A stretch of DNA of 33,885 nt from Pseudomonadota bacterium (lineage in GTDB: Bacteria > Pseudomonadota > Gammaproteobacteria > Acidiferrobacterales > Acidiferrobacteraceae), in contig JAKBUS010000026.1 in NCBI GenBank assembly GCA_021841585.1, forward strand, positions 1 to 33,885, read 5' to 3'. The notes under the pieces are model-generated. The model made no database searches. It was given only the letters and a program-made list of their open reading frames with translations, and was not told where the DNA came from. Position 1 is the first letter of the stretch. Each line of letters opens with the position of its first letter. Shown here in pieces: positions 1-8,038 of this stretch. The translations under genes were made by a program, and so were the position numbers.

Positions 1-312
1 GCGCTCGCGCGCGAGCGCAGGCCCTGCACCACGGGGTGGCGTGGCCGCGCTCGCGCGGGCGTTTTGGGTGCAGGTCGGCGCCAGGCCGCGTCCTCGAGCC
101 CCGCTCATGTCGGCCTCCATCAACGGCCCCGATCCCCCGGTGTGGCTGGTCATGGGCCGTAGCCTTCTTTATTTTTGCGTCCAAGGGCGTTGGCGGATTG
201 GCGCGCCAAGTGGCATCATGAGGGACCTTCCCTGAGATGGAGCGTGACGGCCGCCGCACCGCGTTCGCATTCGCTCCATCAATGACCGGCTCGCATCGAT
301 AAGGGGGAATGC
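1..312. other. Leader region without a supported gene
   Basis: No convincing gene is seen here; the short open frames lack a ribosome binding site and look like GC-driven chance frames. The stretch carries three symmetric elements: an 18-base perfect palindrome at positions 1-18, a 12-base palindrome (TTGGCGCGCCAA) at 198-209, and a 9-base inverted repeat (GATGGAGCG at 236-244, CGCTCCATC at 272-280). The last two lie within 120 bases of the reductase gene that follows and could take part in its control; this is inference. Confidence 0.5.
236..280 (+). promoter_or_regulatory. Inverted repeat in the leader of the Old Yellow Enzyme gene
   Basis: GATGGAGCG at 236-244 is repeated in inverted orientation as CGCTCCATC at 272-280, with 27 bases between the arms. 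The spacing is long for a dimeric repressor operator, so a leader RNA stem-loop is at least as likely. It ends 32 bases before the start codon. A separate perfect palindrome at 198-209 lies just upstream. The function of both is unknown. Confidence 0.3.
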
Positions 313-1443
313 ATGAATCAGCAGACTGACAGGCCTCGCCAGGGGGCCACTTTGTTTTCGCCGCTCGACGTCGGCGAGTTGCGCCTGCGCAATCGCATCG
401 TGATGGCGCCGCTTACGCGCAATCGCGCCGGGCCGGGCTTCGTCCCGCGTGACCTGAATGTCGAGTATTACCGCCAGCGCGCAAGCGCGGGCCTCATCAT
501 AAGCGAGGCCACGCAGATCGCGCCCGAGGGCTTGGGCTATCCCGACACCCCGGGGATTTACACCGACGAGCAGGTCGCCGGATGGCGGCGCGTGACCGAT
601 GCGGTGCATGCCGAGGGCGGGCAGATGGTGCTGCAGCTATGGCATGTCGGGCGGATCTCGCACCCCTCGCTCCAGCCACATCAGCAATTGCCGGTCGCGC
701 CGAGCGCGATCAAGCCCGCCGGCCAAGCCGCGACCTATGAGGGGCTGCAAGACTTCGTGACGCCGCGGGCCCTGGCGGCAGACGAGCTGCCGCGCATCCG
801 TGACCAATATCGCGAGGCGGCGCGCAAGGCGCGGGCGGCGGGCTTCGACGGGGTCGAGGTCCATAATGCCAACGGCTATCTCCTCGACCAGTTCCTGCGC
901 GACGGCCCGAATCGGCGCACAGACGTCTACGGCGGATCGCTGGAAAACCGCATGCGCTTTCCGCTCCAGGTCCTGGAGGCGGTGCTCGAGGCGTGGCCGG
1001 CCGGTCGGGTGGGCATACGCCTGTCGCCGAGCGGGACCATGAACGATATGCAGGACTCAGATCCCAAGGCAACATTTACCGCCATGGTCGAGGCGCTAAA
1101 GCCCTATGGGCTCGCCTATATCCATATCATGGAGCCCCTCGAGGCCGACATCCGCCACGGCGGGCCGCAGATCCCCATCGGCTATTTCCGCTCGTTTTAC
1201 CGGGGCATCCTGATGGTCAACGGCGAATACGACGGGCCCAAGGCCCAGACGGTCGTGGCCTCAGGCGACGCCGATCTCGTGTCATTTGGCCGCTTGTTCC
1301 TGGCGAACCCCGATCTGCCCGCGCGCCTGCGCGATGGACGGCCATTGAATACCCCGGACCCTCGGACCTTCTATGGTGGCGGGGCCGAGGGCTACACGGA
1401 TTACCCGACGTGGGGAGGGCGCAGCGCGGATCCGCGGTCGTAA
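313..1443 (+). CDS. Old Yellow Enzyme family alkene reductase (NemA-like)
   Basis: This is a flavin-dependent ene-reductase of 376 residues, the usual length for the NemA/OYE family. Such enzymes use FMN and NADPH to reduce activated C=C bonds, N-ethylmaleimide or nitro compounds in the cytosol. The single TIM-barrel domain fills the protein. Seen motifs are the N-terminal LFSPLDVGELRLRNRIVMAPLTR block, QLWHVGR at 108-114, HNANGY at 184-189 with the substrate-binding His184/Asn187 pair, and YGGSLENR at 206-213. The start is supported by AGGGGG at 302-307, six bases before ATG. It stands alone on its strand and converges with the glutathione peroxidase gene. Its substrate cannot be told from the sequence; a detoxification role beside peroxidase and glyoxalase genes is inference. 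Confidence 0.93.
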   Translation: MNQQTDRPRQGATLFSPLDVGELRLRNRIVMAPLTRNRAGPGFVPRDLNVEYYRQRASAGLIISEATQIAPEGLGYPDTPGIYTDEQVAGWRRVTDAVHAEGGQMVLQLWHVGRISHPSLQPHQQLPVAPSAIKPAGQAATYEGLQDFVTPRALAADELPRIRDQYREAARKARAAGFDGVEVHNANGYLLDQFLRDGPNRRTDVYGGSLENRMRFPLQVLEAVLEAWPAGRVGIRLSPSGTMNDMQDSDPKATFTAMVEALKPYGLAYIHIMEPLEADIRHGGPQIPIGYFRSFYRGILMVNGEYDGPKAQTVVASGDADLVSFGRLFLANPDLPARLRDGRPLNTPDPRTFYGGGAEGYTDYPTWGGRSADPRS

Positions 1444-1491
1444 GCGGCGACGCGCATGGGGCCGCGCCCGCTTGCCCTGCCGGAAGGTTGA

Positions 1492-2007
1492 TCATGGCGA
1501 CCGCAGGGCGCGCTCCAGGGGGCGCGTCAGGGCCTCGGGGCGGGTGCGCGGGGCGTAACGCGCGAGCACCTGACCGGTACGATCCACGAGGAACTTGGTG
1601 AAGTTCCATTTGATTTTGCGCGTACCGAGCAGGCCTGGGGCGCGCGCGGTGAGCCACTGAAAGAGCGGGTCGGCGCGCGCGCCGTTGACCTCGATCTTGG
1701 CGAACACCGGAAACGTGACGTCATAGTGTTGCCGGCAGAAGGCTTGGATCTCGGCATCGGGCGCCGGCTCTTGGCCCCCGAACTGATCGCACGGAAAGCC
1801 CAGGACCACGAGGCCCTGCTCGCGGTAATGCCGGTAAAGCCTCTCGAGCCCCGCGTATTGCGGCGTGAAGCCGCAGGCGCTGGCCACGTTGACGATGAGC
1901 AACACATGCCCGCGGTAGGCGCCCAGATCCTGCAGGCCGCCATCGGCAGTGCGCACGCGCCGATCGTAAAACCCGGCGGCGGCCGGGGCCGGCTCGTTCA
2001 CGCTCAC
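1492..2007 (-). CDS. Glutathione peroxidase family thiol peroxidase
   Basis: The product is a 171-residue Cys-type glutathione peroxidase homologue (BtuE/Gpx family), which reduces hydrogen peroxide and organic hydroperoxides using glutathione or thioredoxin. The catalytic tetrad is visible: Cys45 in VASACGFTPQY, Gln79 in FPCDQFGGQEP, and Trp134-Asn135 in the WNFTKF motif. Cys91 in the FC-x3-Y-x-VTFP motif could act as a resolving cysteine, so thioredoxin may be the reductant. The start chosen is GTG at 2007, which overlaps the TGA of the upstream glyoxalase gene in a GTGA arrangement; a second GTG lies two codons in. A longer upstream frame merely antisense-reads or overlaps glyoxalase and is not believed. 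The overlap implies translational coupling with gloA in a small electrophile and peroxide defence operon. Confidence 0.9.
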   Translation of the reverse strand: MSVNEPAPAAAGFYDRRVRTADGGLQDLGAYRGHVLLIVNVASACGFTPQYAGLERLYRHYREQGLVVLGFPCDQFGGQEPAPDAEIQAFCRQHYDVTFPVFAKIEVNGARADPLFQWLTARAPGLLGTRKIKWNFTKFLVDRTGQVLARYAPRTRPEALTRPLERALRSP

Positions 2008-2396
2008 CGCGGCGCGCGCCGTTCGATGAATTCGATCTTGTAGCCGTCCGGGTCCTCGACGAAGGCAATGACCGTCGTTCCGTGTTTCATGGGCCCCGCC
2101 GGGCGCGTGACGCGGCCCCCCGCAGTGGCGACTCGCGCGCACGCGGCGGCCGCGTCTGCGACCTCGATGGCGACGTGCCCAAAGCCCGTCCCCATCTCAT
2201 AGCCCGTGGTGTCCCAGTTATGGGTGAGCTCCAGGACCGCGGTATCGCGCTCGTCGCCGTAGCCTACGAACGCCAGCGTGAAGCGCCCGTCGGGGTAGTC
2301 GGTGCGCCGCAGGACGCGCATGGCAAGCGCCTTTTCATAGAAGCGTAGGGACCGGTCGAGATCCGCGACTCGTATCATGGTATGGGCTATTCGCAT
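2004..2396 (-). CDS. gloA: Lactoylglutathione lyase (glyoxalase I)
   Basis: Glyoxalase I converts the hemithioacetal of methylglyoxal and glutathione into S-lactoylglutathione in the cytosol. The 130-residue protein closely follows the Escherichia coli enzyme along its length. All four metal ligands fall at the same positions as in that Ni-type enzyme: His5, Glu56, His74 and Glu122. Further family signatures are LAFVGYG, GTGFGHVAIEV and the C-terminal TTVIAFVEDPDGYKIE block. Of the tandem start candidates (TTG, ATG, ATG), the last ATG at 2396 matches the family N-terminus (MRIAHTM) and sits six bases after AGAGGA. It is first in a two-gene minus-strand operon and overlaps the peroxidase gene by four bases. 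Confidence 0.96.
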   Translation of the reverse strand: MRIAHTMIRVADLDRSLRFYEKALAMRVLRRTDYPDGRFTLAFVGYGDERDTAVLELTHNWDTTGYEMGTGFGHVAIEVADAAAACARVATAGGRVTRPAGPMKHGTTVIAFVEDPDGYKIEFIERRAPR

Positions 2397-2676
2397 CATC
2401 AATCCTCTGGGATTCCGTGGGGTTTATGGCTGCCGATCGTGGCCTATCCGCCACCGGGGTGTGGCTGGGGCGCCAAGCTGCCGTCACCGCGGGCGCGGGA
2501 TGGTGCTGTGCCGCGCGGGCCACGAGGCGCGCATGTGGCACCCTACCGGCATGGAGGCCGCAGTACAAGACGGATGGGACTCGCTCGCGGCTTTGCCATC
2601 GCTGACCTTGAAAGGGGCGGCCGCCGGGCCCATGGTCGCTGGCGGTCGCCGGTGTGGGCCTTTTAGGCTTTCCGGG

Positions 2677-3960
2677 ATGACGAACAATCCGGCACGCAAG
2701 AATGGGGTCAGGCGGCGCATGGGTCTGCGCGACCTCAGTCCTGGGTTCCTGACCGGGGTCGCCGACGACGATCCGAGCAATATCGCCACGTACTCCGAGG
2801 TCGGCGCGCGGTTTGGTTACCAGATGATCTGGACGCTGTGGGTGTTTTATCCGCTGGTGGCCGTCATCCAACAGGTCAGCGCGAAGATGGCGCGGGCCAC
2901 GGGCAAGGGACTTGCGGCCAACCTGCGCGATCATTACCCGCCGCGGGTCGGCTACTTTCTGGTAACCATGCCGCTTATCGCCAACGTCATCAACATCGGC
3001 GCGGACCTCATGGCGATGGGGGCGCGGCGCGTTTGCTATTCGGCGGCCTGCGTCTCGCCTATGCGGCCGGTTTTCTGGTCATTATCGTGACCCTCGAGGT
3101 CTTGGTGCGTTACGAACGGTACGCGCGGGTGCTGGAGGTCTTGTCCCTGGCCCTGCTTGCCTATGTCGCGACGGCGTTCTCGGTGCGAGTCGATTGGCAT
3201 CAGGCGCTTTTGGGCCTTGTGCCGACGCTTACGTCCGGCCATCACTATGCCACCGCCTTGGTGGCGATCGCCGGGACCACCATTAGCCCCTACCTCCTGT
3301 TTTGGCGGGCCGGTCAGGAGGCCGAGATCACAGAGCGTGACTCCGCCAAGGCCGCGCTGAGCGTAAGGCCCGCGCAAGCGCCGCGCGAACTGCGCCGCAT
3401 CCGCTTCGACACCTATATCGGCATGGCGCTCTCGCAGATCGTGGCGTTTTCCCTCATCGTCACCGCCGCCGCGACCTTAAGGCGCCCACGGGATCGTGCG
3501 TGTCGACACCGCCAGCGCCGCGGCCCAGGCCTTGGCGCCGCTCGCCGGGCACTGGACCTCGGCTGTGTTCGCCGCAGGGCTCGTGGCCACCGGGCTCCTG
3601 GCGGTCCCGGCGATGGCCGCCGCGTGCGCCTATGCCTTGGCGGGGATATTGCGTTGGCCGCAAGGCCTGGGGGCGCCGGTACGCGCGGCGCCGCGCTTTT
3701 ATCTGGTGCTCGTGCTGGTGGGCACTGCCGGTCTCGGTATCGGGCTGTTGCCGTTCAACGCCATGCGCGCGCTCTATTTGAGCGCCGCCCTGAACGGGCT
3801 GGTCGCGGTCCCGCTGCTCGCCTTCATGATGATCCTCGCCCGGCGGCGCACCGTGATGGGACGTTTTGTCAACACCACGAGTTCGCTCATGGTCGGGTGG
3901 GCGGCCACCCTGGTCATGGCCGCGGCCGCGTTCGTGTTGGTGGAAAGCTGGATCACCTAA
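2677..3960 (+). pseudogene. NRAMP-like divalent metal transporter, broken by two frameshifts
   Basis: Three successive frames together spell about 427 residues of an NRAMP-superfamily membrane transporter, a normal family length. The first frame (from ATG 2677; ATG 2719 is an alternative) holds the TM1 block GFLTGVADDDPSNIATYSE and ends at the out-of-frame stop at 3090. The reading then shifts at about 3022-3026 (one base missing or two extra) into the frame with GGLRLAYAAGFLV and TM6 GTTISPYLLFWRAGQEAE. It shifts back at about 3480-3484 (one extra base, perhaps a G) into AHGIVRVDTASAAAQALAPLAG to the end. The TM6 Met-Pro-His of classical NRAMP is Ser-Pro-Tyr here, so the subgroup is not the standard Mn/Fe transporter. 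The shifts are about 460 bases apart and compensate each other, so consensus errors are as likely as real decay. Confidence 0.85.
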
Positions 3961-4013
3961 AGTCCGTGGCATCGCGCGGCACCGCCGCACGGCTACCCTG
4001 GTTCGTTGTTCAG

Positions 4014-4054
4014 TAGCATGCTAAGGTATTGGGATCAGGGCGGCTTGGGCCGCC
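4014..4054 (+). promoter_or_regulatory. Palindrome and hairpin in the leader of ispH
   Basis: The 10-base palindrome TAGCATGCTA lies at 4014-4023 and a GGCGGC-TTGG-GCCGCC hairpin at 4039-4054, in the 127-base gap before ispH. A weak promoter reading is TGGTTC at 3999-4004, 17 bases, then TAAGGT at 4022-4027. The position is right for the promoter or operator of the hopanoid gene run, but neither box is close to consensus. There is no T-run, so the hairpin is not a normal terminator. Confidence 0.25.
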
Positions 4055-4087
4055 TCGGTCTACGCAACAGAGAGAAGACCACCAGAA

Positions 4088-5047
4088 ATGGAATCGAGAT
4101 CCGAAATGGACGTGGTACTGGCCCAGCCGCGCGGATTCTGTGCCGGCGTCGTGCGGGCCATAGAGATCGTGGAGCGCGCGCTGGAGGTTTACGGTCCGCC
4201 CGTGTATGTGCTTCACGAGATCGTACACAATCAGCATGTGGTCGAGGACCTGAAGGCCCGCGGGGCGGTGTTCGTGGAGCGCTTGGACGAGGTTCCCGAG
4301 GGCGCGCCGACGATCTTCAGCGCCCATGGCGTCGCCACGGCTTTGGTTGACGAGGCCGCCGACCGGCGACTCGATGTGCTCGACGCGACCTGCCCGCTGG
4401 TGACCAAGGTGCATTATCAAGCCCAACGTTATAGCGTCCAGGGCTATGCCGTGATCATCATCGGCCACCCCGGGCATCCCGAGGTGGAGGGGACCCGGGG
4501 CCGTATCCCGGGGCCCGTGTATGTCGTCTCCGATGTCGACGATGTCGCGCGTCTCGCGGTTACAGACGAGACCCGGCTTGCCTATGTGACCCAAACGACC
4601 TTGAGCGTGGACGACACCAAGGACGTGATCGCGGCCTTGCGCGCGCGTTTTACGCGCATCCAGGGGCCGGATCTGAGCGGGATCTGCTATGCAACGCAGA
4701 ACCGCCAGAACGCGGTGCGCAAGCTCGCCGGCAAGGTCGATGTGTTGCTCGTGGTCGGTGCGCGCAACAGCTCGAACTCAAATCGCCTGCGCGAGGTCGG
4801 CGAGCAACCCGGGACGCGCGCCTATCTCGTGCAGGACGCAAGCGAACTCGATGAGGCCTGGTTCCGGGGCCCGTTACGGGTCGGGATCACCGCCGGCGCG
4901 TCGACCCCCGAGATCCTGGTGCGAGGCGTCCTAAAGAGGCTCGGGGATTTTGGCGTGGTACAGGTTACGGAGATGCCGGCCGAGCCCGAGACGACGACGT
5001 TTCGGCTCCCGGTCGCTTTACTGAAGAAGGCCCGTAGCCCCCTCTAG
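4088..5047 (+). CDS. ispH: 4-hydroxy-3-methylbut-2-enyl diphosphate reductase
   Basis: IspH is the last enzyme of the MEP pathway, reducing HMBPP to IPP and DMAPP with a [4Fe-4S] cluster in the cytosol. The 319-residue product has the three cluster cysteines at 18 ([12 protein letters not shown]), 102 ([12 protein letters not shown]) and 200 ([10 protein letters not shown]). The [10 protein letters not shown] and HPEVEGT segments and the SSNSNRL substrate motif are also present. The start at 4088 is preceded by GAGAAG at about ten bases; an internal ATG six codons later is also possible. It is the first gene of a same-strand run and is followed after 28 bases by hpnH. Its place at the head of a hopanoid cluster fits supply of isoprenoid precursors, an arrangement known in other hopanoid producers. 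Confidence 0.96.
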   Translation: MESRSEMDVVLAQPRGFCAGVVRAIEIVERALEVYGPPVYVLHEIVHNQHVVEDLKARGAVFVERLDEVPEGAPTIFSAHGVATALVDEAADRRLDVLDATCPLVTKVHYQAQRYSVQGYAVIIIGHPGHPEVEGTRGRIPGPVYVVSDVDDVARLAVTDETRLAYVTQTTLSVDDTKDVIAALRARFTRIQGPDLSGICYATQNRQNAVRKLAGKVDVLLVVGARNSSNSNRLREVGEQPGTRAYLVQDASELDEAWFRGPLRVGITAGASTPEILVRGVLKRLGDFGVVQVTEMPAEPETTTFRLPVALLKKARSPL

Positions 5048-5075
5048 GAACGGGTCCACGAAGTAGGAGAGTGTT

Positions 5076-6185
5076 ATGCAAGTGCCCATAAGACAACAGT
5101 GGAGCATTGGACGTTATATCCTCGGGCAGAAATTGCGGGGCAACAAGCACTATCCGCTGGTGCTGATGCTCGAGCCCTTGTTCCGTTGCAATCTGGAATG
5201 CGCGGGTTGCGGCAAGATCGAGTACCCAGAAGAGATACTGGATAAGCGCCTGAGCGTCGACGAGTGCCTGCAGGCGGTCGATGAATGCGGCGCGCCGGTG
5301 GTGTCCATTCCCGGCGGCGAGCCCCTTATCCATAAGGACATGCCGGCCATCGTCGCCGGCATCGTGGCGCGCAAGAAGTTCGTCTATCTGTGCACGAACG
5401 CCCTGCTACTGGCGCGCAAGATCGATGAGTACACGCCGTCGCCCTATCTCACGTTCTCCATCCACCTGGACGGATTGCGCGAACGGCATGACCAGTCGGT
5501 ATGCCGCGAGGGGGTCTTCGACAAGGCCGTGGAGGCCATCAAGCTTGCCCGCGACCGCGGCTTCCGCGTGACGGTCAATTGCACCTTGTTCCAGGATGAG
5601 GACCCGACCGAGGTCGCCGACTTCTTCGATTTCGTGGCGGGCCTGGGCGTGGAAGGTGTCACCGTGTCGCCCGGCTACAGCTACGAGCGCGCCCCGCGTC
5701 AGGACGTATTCCTGCGCCGCGCCCAGAGCAAGACGCTGTTCCGCAAGGCGTTTGCGCTCGGCCGCCAACGCGGCGCCAAGTGGCGCTTCAATCAGTCGAG
5801 CCTTTTTCTCGACTTCCTGGCCGGTAACCAGACCTATCAGTGCACGCCGTGGAGCAATCCCACACGCAATGTGTTCGGTTGGCAGAAGCCGTGCTATCTC
5901 TTGAGCGACGAGGGCTATGCGGCGAGTTTCGCCGAGCTGATCGAGACCACCCCGTGGGACCGTTATGGTGTTGGGCGTCACCCCAAATGCGACAACTGCA
6001 TGGTCCATTGCGGCTATGAGGGTACCGCGGTCAATGACACCTTCGCGCATCCCCTGAAGGCCCTCAAGGTCTACCTGGGAGGGCCGCGGGTCGATGGCCC
6101 GATGGCCCCCGACCCCGAGCCGTCCTACCAGGATCCGGGTGTGGTGGTGACCGTGCAGCGGGCCTCGCCTAAGAGCGCGGGCTAA
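5076..6185 (+). CDS. hpnH: Adenosylhopane synthase, radical SAM protein HpnH
   Basis: HpnH joins a 5'-deoxyadenosyl group to diploptene to give adenosylhopane, the first step of side-chain elongation. The 369-residue protein has the radical SAM cysteines Cys38, Cys42 and Cys45 in FRCNLECAGCGKIEYPEE. The glycine-rich SIPGGEPL segment that contacts SAM follows at about 75-82. A C-terminal KCDNCMVHCGYEG cysteine cluster is also typical of HpnH. The start at 5076 has TAGGAG at 5064-5069, well spaced. It follows ispH by 28 bases and is followed by hpnB after 15 bases, so it is clearly within one operon. Family assignment rests on near-complete agreement with the known HpnH pattern. Confidence 0.96.
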   Translation: MQVPIRQQWSIGRYILGQKLRGNKHYPLVLMLEPLFRCNLECAGCGKIEYPEEILDKRLSVDECLQAVDECGAPVVSIPGGEPLIHKDMPAIVAGIVARKKFVYLCTNALLLARKIDEYTPSPYLTFSIHLDGLRERHDQSVCREGVFDKAVEAIKLARDRGFRVTVNCTLFQDEDPTEVADFFDFVAGLGVEGVTVSPGYSYERAPRQDVFLRRAQSKTLFRKAFALGRQRGAKWRFNQSSLFLDFLAGNQTYQCTPWSNPTRNVFGWQKPCYLLSDEGYAASFAELIETTPWDRYGVGRHPKCDNCMVHCGYEGTAVNDTFAHPLKALKVYLGGPRVDGPMAPDPEPSYQDPGVVVTVQRASPKSAG

Positions 6186-6200
6186 CCGCCCGCGCGGGCC

Positions 6201-7328
6201 ATGGCCTGGACCGACCTTGCGGCGGTCGCCGCCGGCGCGTGGTTTGCGCTGCTGCTGGTGCCATGGCAGCCATGGCGGACCCGCGAGCGGCTCGAGGCGG
6301 ACCCGCGAGCGCCCGCGCGCGTCGCTTTGGGTGATGTCACCGTGCTCATGCCGGCGCGCAACGAGGCGTCGGTCATCGCGCGCTCGCTGGCGGGGCTTGC
6401 AAGCCAGGGCGCGGCGCTTAAGGTCATCCTCATCGACGACGGGTCGACCGACGGCACCACAGACATAGCGCGGCGCGTAGGACTTGCGGATCTCACCGTC
6501 ATCGAGGCCCCGGCGCTCGCAGCCGGCTGGACCGGCAAGCTGTGGGCGCTGGAACAGGGGCGCCAGATGGTCACGACCCCTTATGTGCTGCTGCTTGATG
6601 CCGATATCGCGCTGAGCCCCGGTCTCGTGGCGACCCTGCTCGAGAAGGCCCAGGGCGAGCATCTGGCATTGGTGTCGCTGATGGCGGCACCGGCCATGAG
6701 CGGCTTTTGGGACCGCTGGTGGATGCCGGTATTCATCTATTTCTTCAAGCTTCTCTACCCGTTTCATCTGGCCAATCGCCCCACGGCGGGCACTGCCGCG
6801 GCCGCCGGCGGGTGCCTGCTCGTGACCCGCCAGGCCTTGGAGGGCGCCGGGGGGTTCGGTGCCCTGCGCGGCGCGGTCATCGACGATTGCACGCTCGCGA
6901 CCCTCGTGAAGAGGCAAGGGAGGGGTGCGACCTGGATTGGGCTTACGCATTCGGCGGTCATGTTGCGCGCCACCGACCTGCGGGGCTTCTGGCGCATGGT
7001 GGCGCGTACCGCCTTCACCCAGTTGCGCTACTCGTATACCTTGCTGGCGGCGTGCGCGGTGATCATGGGAGTCGTGTTCGTAGCCCCGTTTGCCGCGATC
7101 CTCGCGGGCGGCGAGGCCGCGCGCGCCACGGGTCTGGCCGCATGGGGGCTCATGGGTCTAAGTTATGCGCCGACCGCGCGCTTTTACCGCCAATCGCCGC
7201 TGGCGGTGGCCGCCCTCCCGGTGGCCGGAGTTGCCTTTCTCCTTATGACCTTCACGTCGGCCCTGTGGTATGCTCGCGGCCTCCGGTCCCGATGGAAGGG
7301 TCGTGACTACCGGCGGGGATCGGCGTGA
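6201..7328 (+). CDS. hpnB: Hopene-associated glycosyltransferase HpnB
   Basis: This is a 375-residue membrane-anchored family 2 glycosyltransferase of the HpnB type, whose exact acceptor is not settled; a role in hopanoid headgroup glycosylation is inferred from cluster membership. An N-terminal hydrophobic helix (about 5-22) is followed by the GT-A domain. That domain has VLMPARNE at 48-55, DDGSTDGT at 79-86, DAD at 133-135 and the IDDC acidic motif at 227-230. Two or three helices fill the C-terminus from about 278. The FTQLRYSYT segment takes the place of the usual QxxRW. There is no clear ribosome binding site; instead the perfect palindrome GCCCGCGCGGGC (6188-6199) ends one base before ATG. 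It lies between hpnH and hpnM. Confidence 0.93.
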   Translation: MAWTDLAAVAAGAWFALLLVPWQPWRTRERLEADPRAPARVALGDVTVLMPARNEASVIARSLAGLASQGAALKVILIDDGSTDGTTDIARRVGLADLTVIEAPALAAGWTGKLWALEQGRQMVTTPYVLLLDADIALSPGLVATLLEKAQGEHLALVSLMAAPAMSGFWDRWWMPVFIYFFKLLYPFHLANRPTAGTAAAAGGCLLVTRQALEGAGGFGALRGAVIDDCTLATLVKRQGRGATWIGLTHSAVMLRATDLRGFWRMVARTAFTQLRYSYTLLAACAVIMGVVFVAPFAAILAGGEAARATGLAAWGLMGLSYAPTARFYRQSPLAVAALPVAGVAFLLMTFTSALWYARGLRSRWKGRDYRRGSA

Positions 7329-7369
7329 GCGGCTGGACGAGACCTGCCGAAACGGCGTGAGGAGAGGCT

Positions 7370-8008
7370 ATGACACGGCAAGAGGCAGGGCGGTGGATGG
7401 CTGGCGCGTGGATGGCGGCCGCTTGGCTTGCGACCGTCGGCGTCCCCGCTTATGCCGCCCAGACGGGGCCGGCTGTGGCCGTGGTCCGTCATTTCCAGAA
7501 TACCCTGATCGCGGTTATGAAGGCCGGAAAGCCCCTCGGGTTCAAGGGCCGTTACGGAAAACTCATGCCGGCCGTGCGCAAGAGCCATGACGTGGCCTAC
7601 ATAGCCCAGTTGACCCTGGGGCCCTATTGGGGGCGCCTTACGGCCGCCGAGCGGCACGCCTTCGTGCACGCCTTTACCAAGCTTACGGTAGTCACTTACG
7701 CCGCGCAGTTCCGGCGCTATTCGGGGCAGGCCTTTCACCGCGTGGCCTCGCAGATGGTGGCGCAGCGGGATGTGCTGGTCGAGACCGAGCTTACAACCCA
7801 CGGACACAAGGAGGCCACGATCGACTATCTCGTGGCGCCGACCGGGGGGCGCTGGGAGATCGTGAACATCGTCGCCAATGGCGTGAGTGATCTGGCCCTG
7901 AAGCAAGCGCAATACACGGCCATCATTCGCAAAAAGGGTTTCCCTGCGCTACTTGCGACATTGCGCGCCAAGGTCGCGCAACTGAGTCATGGCGCCCTCA
8001 AGGGTTAG
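7370..8008 (+). CDS. hpnM: Periplasmic lipid-binding protein HpnM (MlaC/Ttg2D family)
   Basis: HpnM belongs to the MlaC/Ttg2D toluene-tolerance family of periplasmic proteins that carry single lipids between membranes; the hopanoid-associated branch probably carries hopanoids. The 212-residue precursor starts with a signal peptide (hydrophobic run at about 10-25, cleavage probably after AYA at 27-29). The mature part has the family FQNTLIAVMKAG, AERHAFVHAFTKLTVVTYAAQF and GGRWEIVNIVANGVS segments. AGGAGAG ahead of ATG 7370 is a strong ribosome binding site. It is followed after 30 bases by the outer-membrane lipoprotein gene mlaA, so the two probable lipid-trafficking proteins are made together. 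Confidence 0.92.
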   Translation: MTRQEAGRWMAGAWMAAAWLATVGVPAYAAQTGPAVAVVRHFQNTLIAVMKAGKPLGFKGRYGKLMPAVRKSHDVAYIAQLTLGPYWGRLTAAERHAFVHAFTKLTVVTYAAQFRRYSGQAFHRVASQMVAQRDVLVETELTTHGHKEATIDYLVAPTGGRWEIVNIVANGVSDLALKQAQYTAIIRKKGFPALLATLRAKVAQLSHGALKG

Positions 8009-8038
8009 GCGGGGGCGGGGTGAGCGTGGCGTGGTTTC

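Noticed and set aside
1-18. 18-base GC palindrome as an attachment site or origin
   Set aside because: A CG-repeat palindrome is expected in such GC-rich DNA and it touches the window edge, so the context cannot be judged.
169-609. 146-codon minus-strand open frame
   Set aside because: It is antisense to the Old Yellow Enzyme gene and its leader, with no recognisable domain; typical of high-GC shadow frames.
4039-4054. GC hairpin as a terminator after the NRAMP-like gene
   Set aside because: There is no T-run after the stem and it lies close to the ispH start, so it is more likely part of the leader.
5406-6950. 514-codon minus-strand open frame
   Set aside because: It runs antisense to hpnH and hpnB, whose motifs are clear; composition is Arg/His/Gly-rich with no family resemblance.
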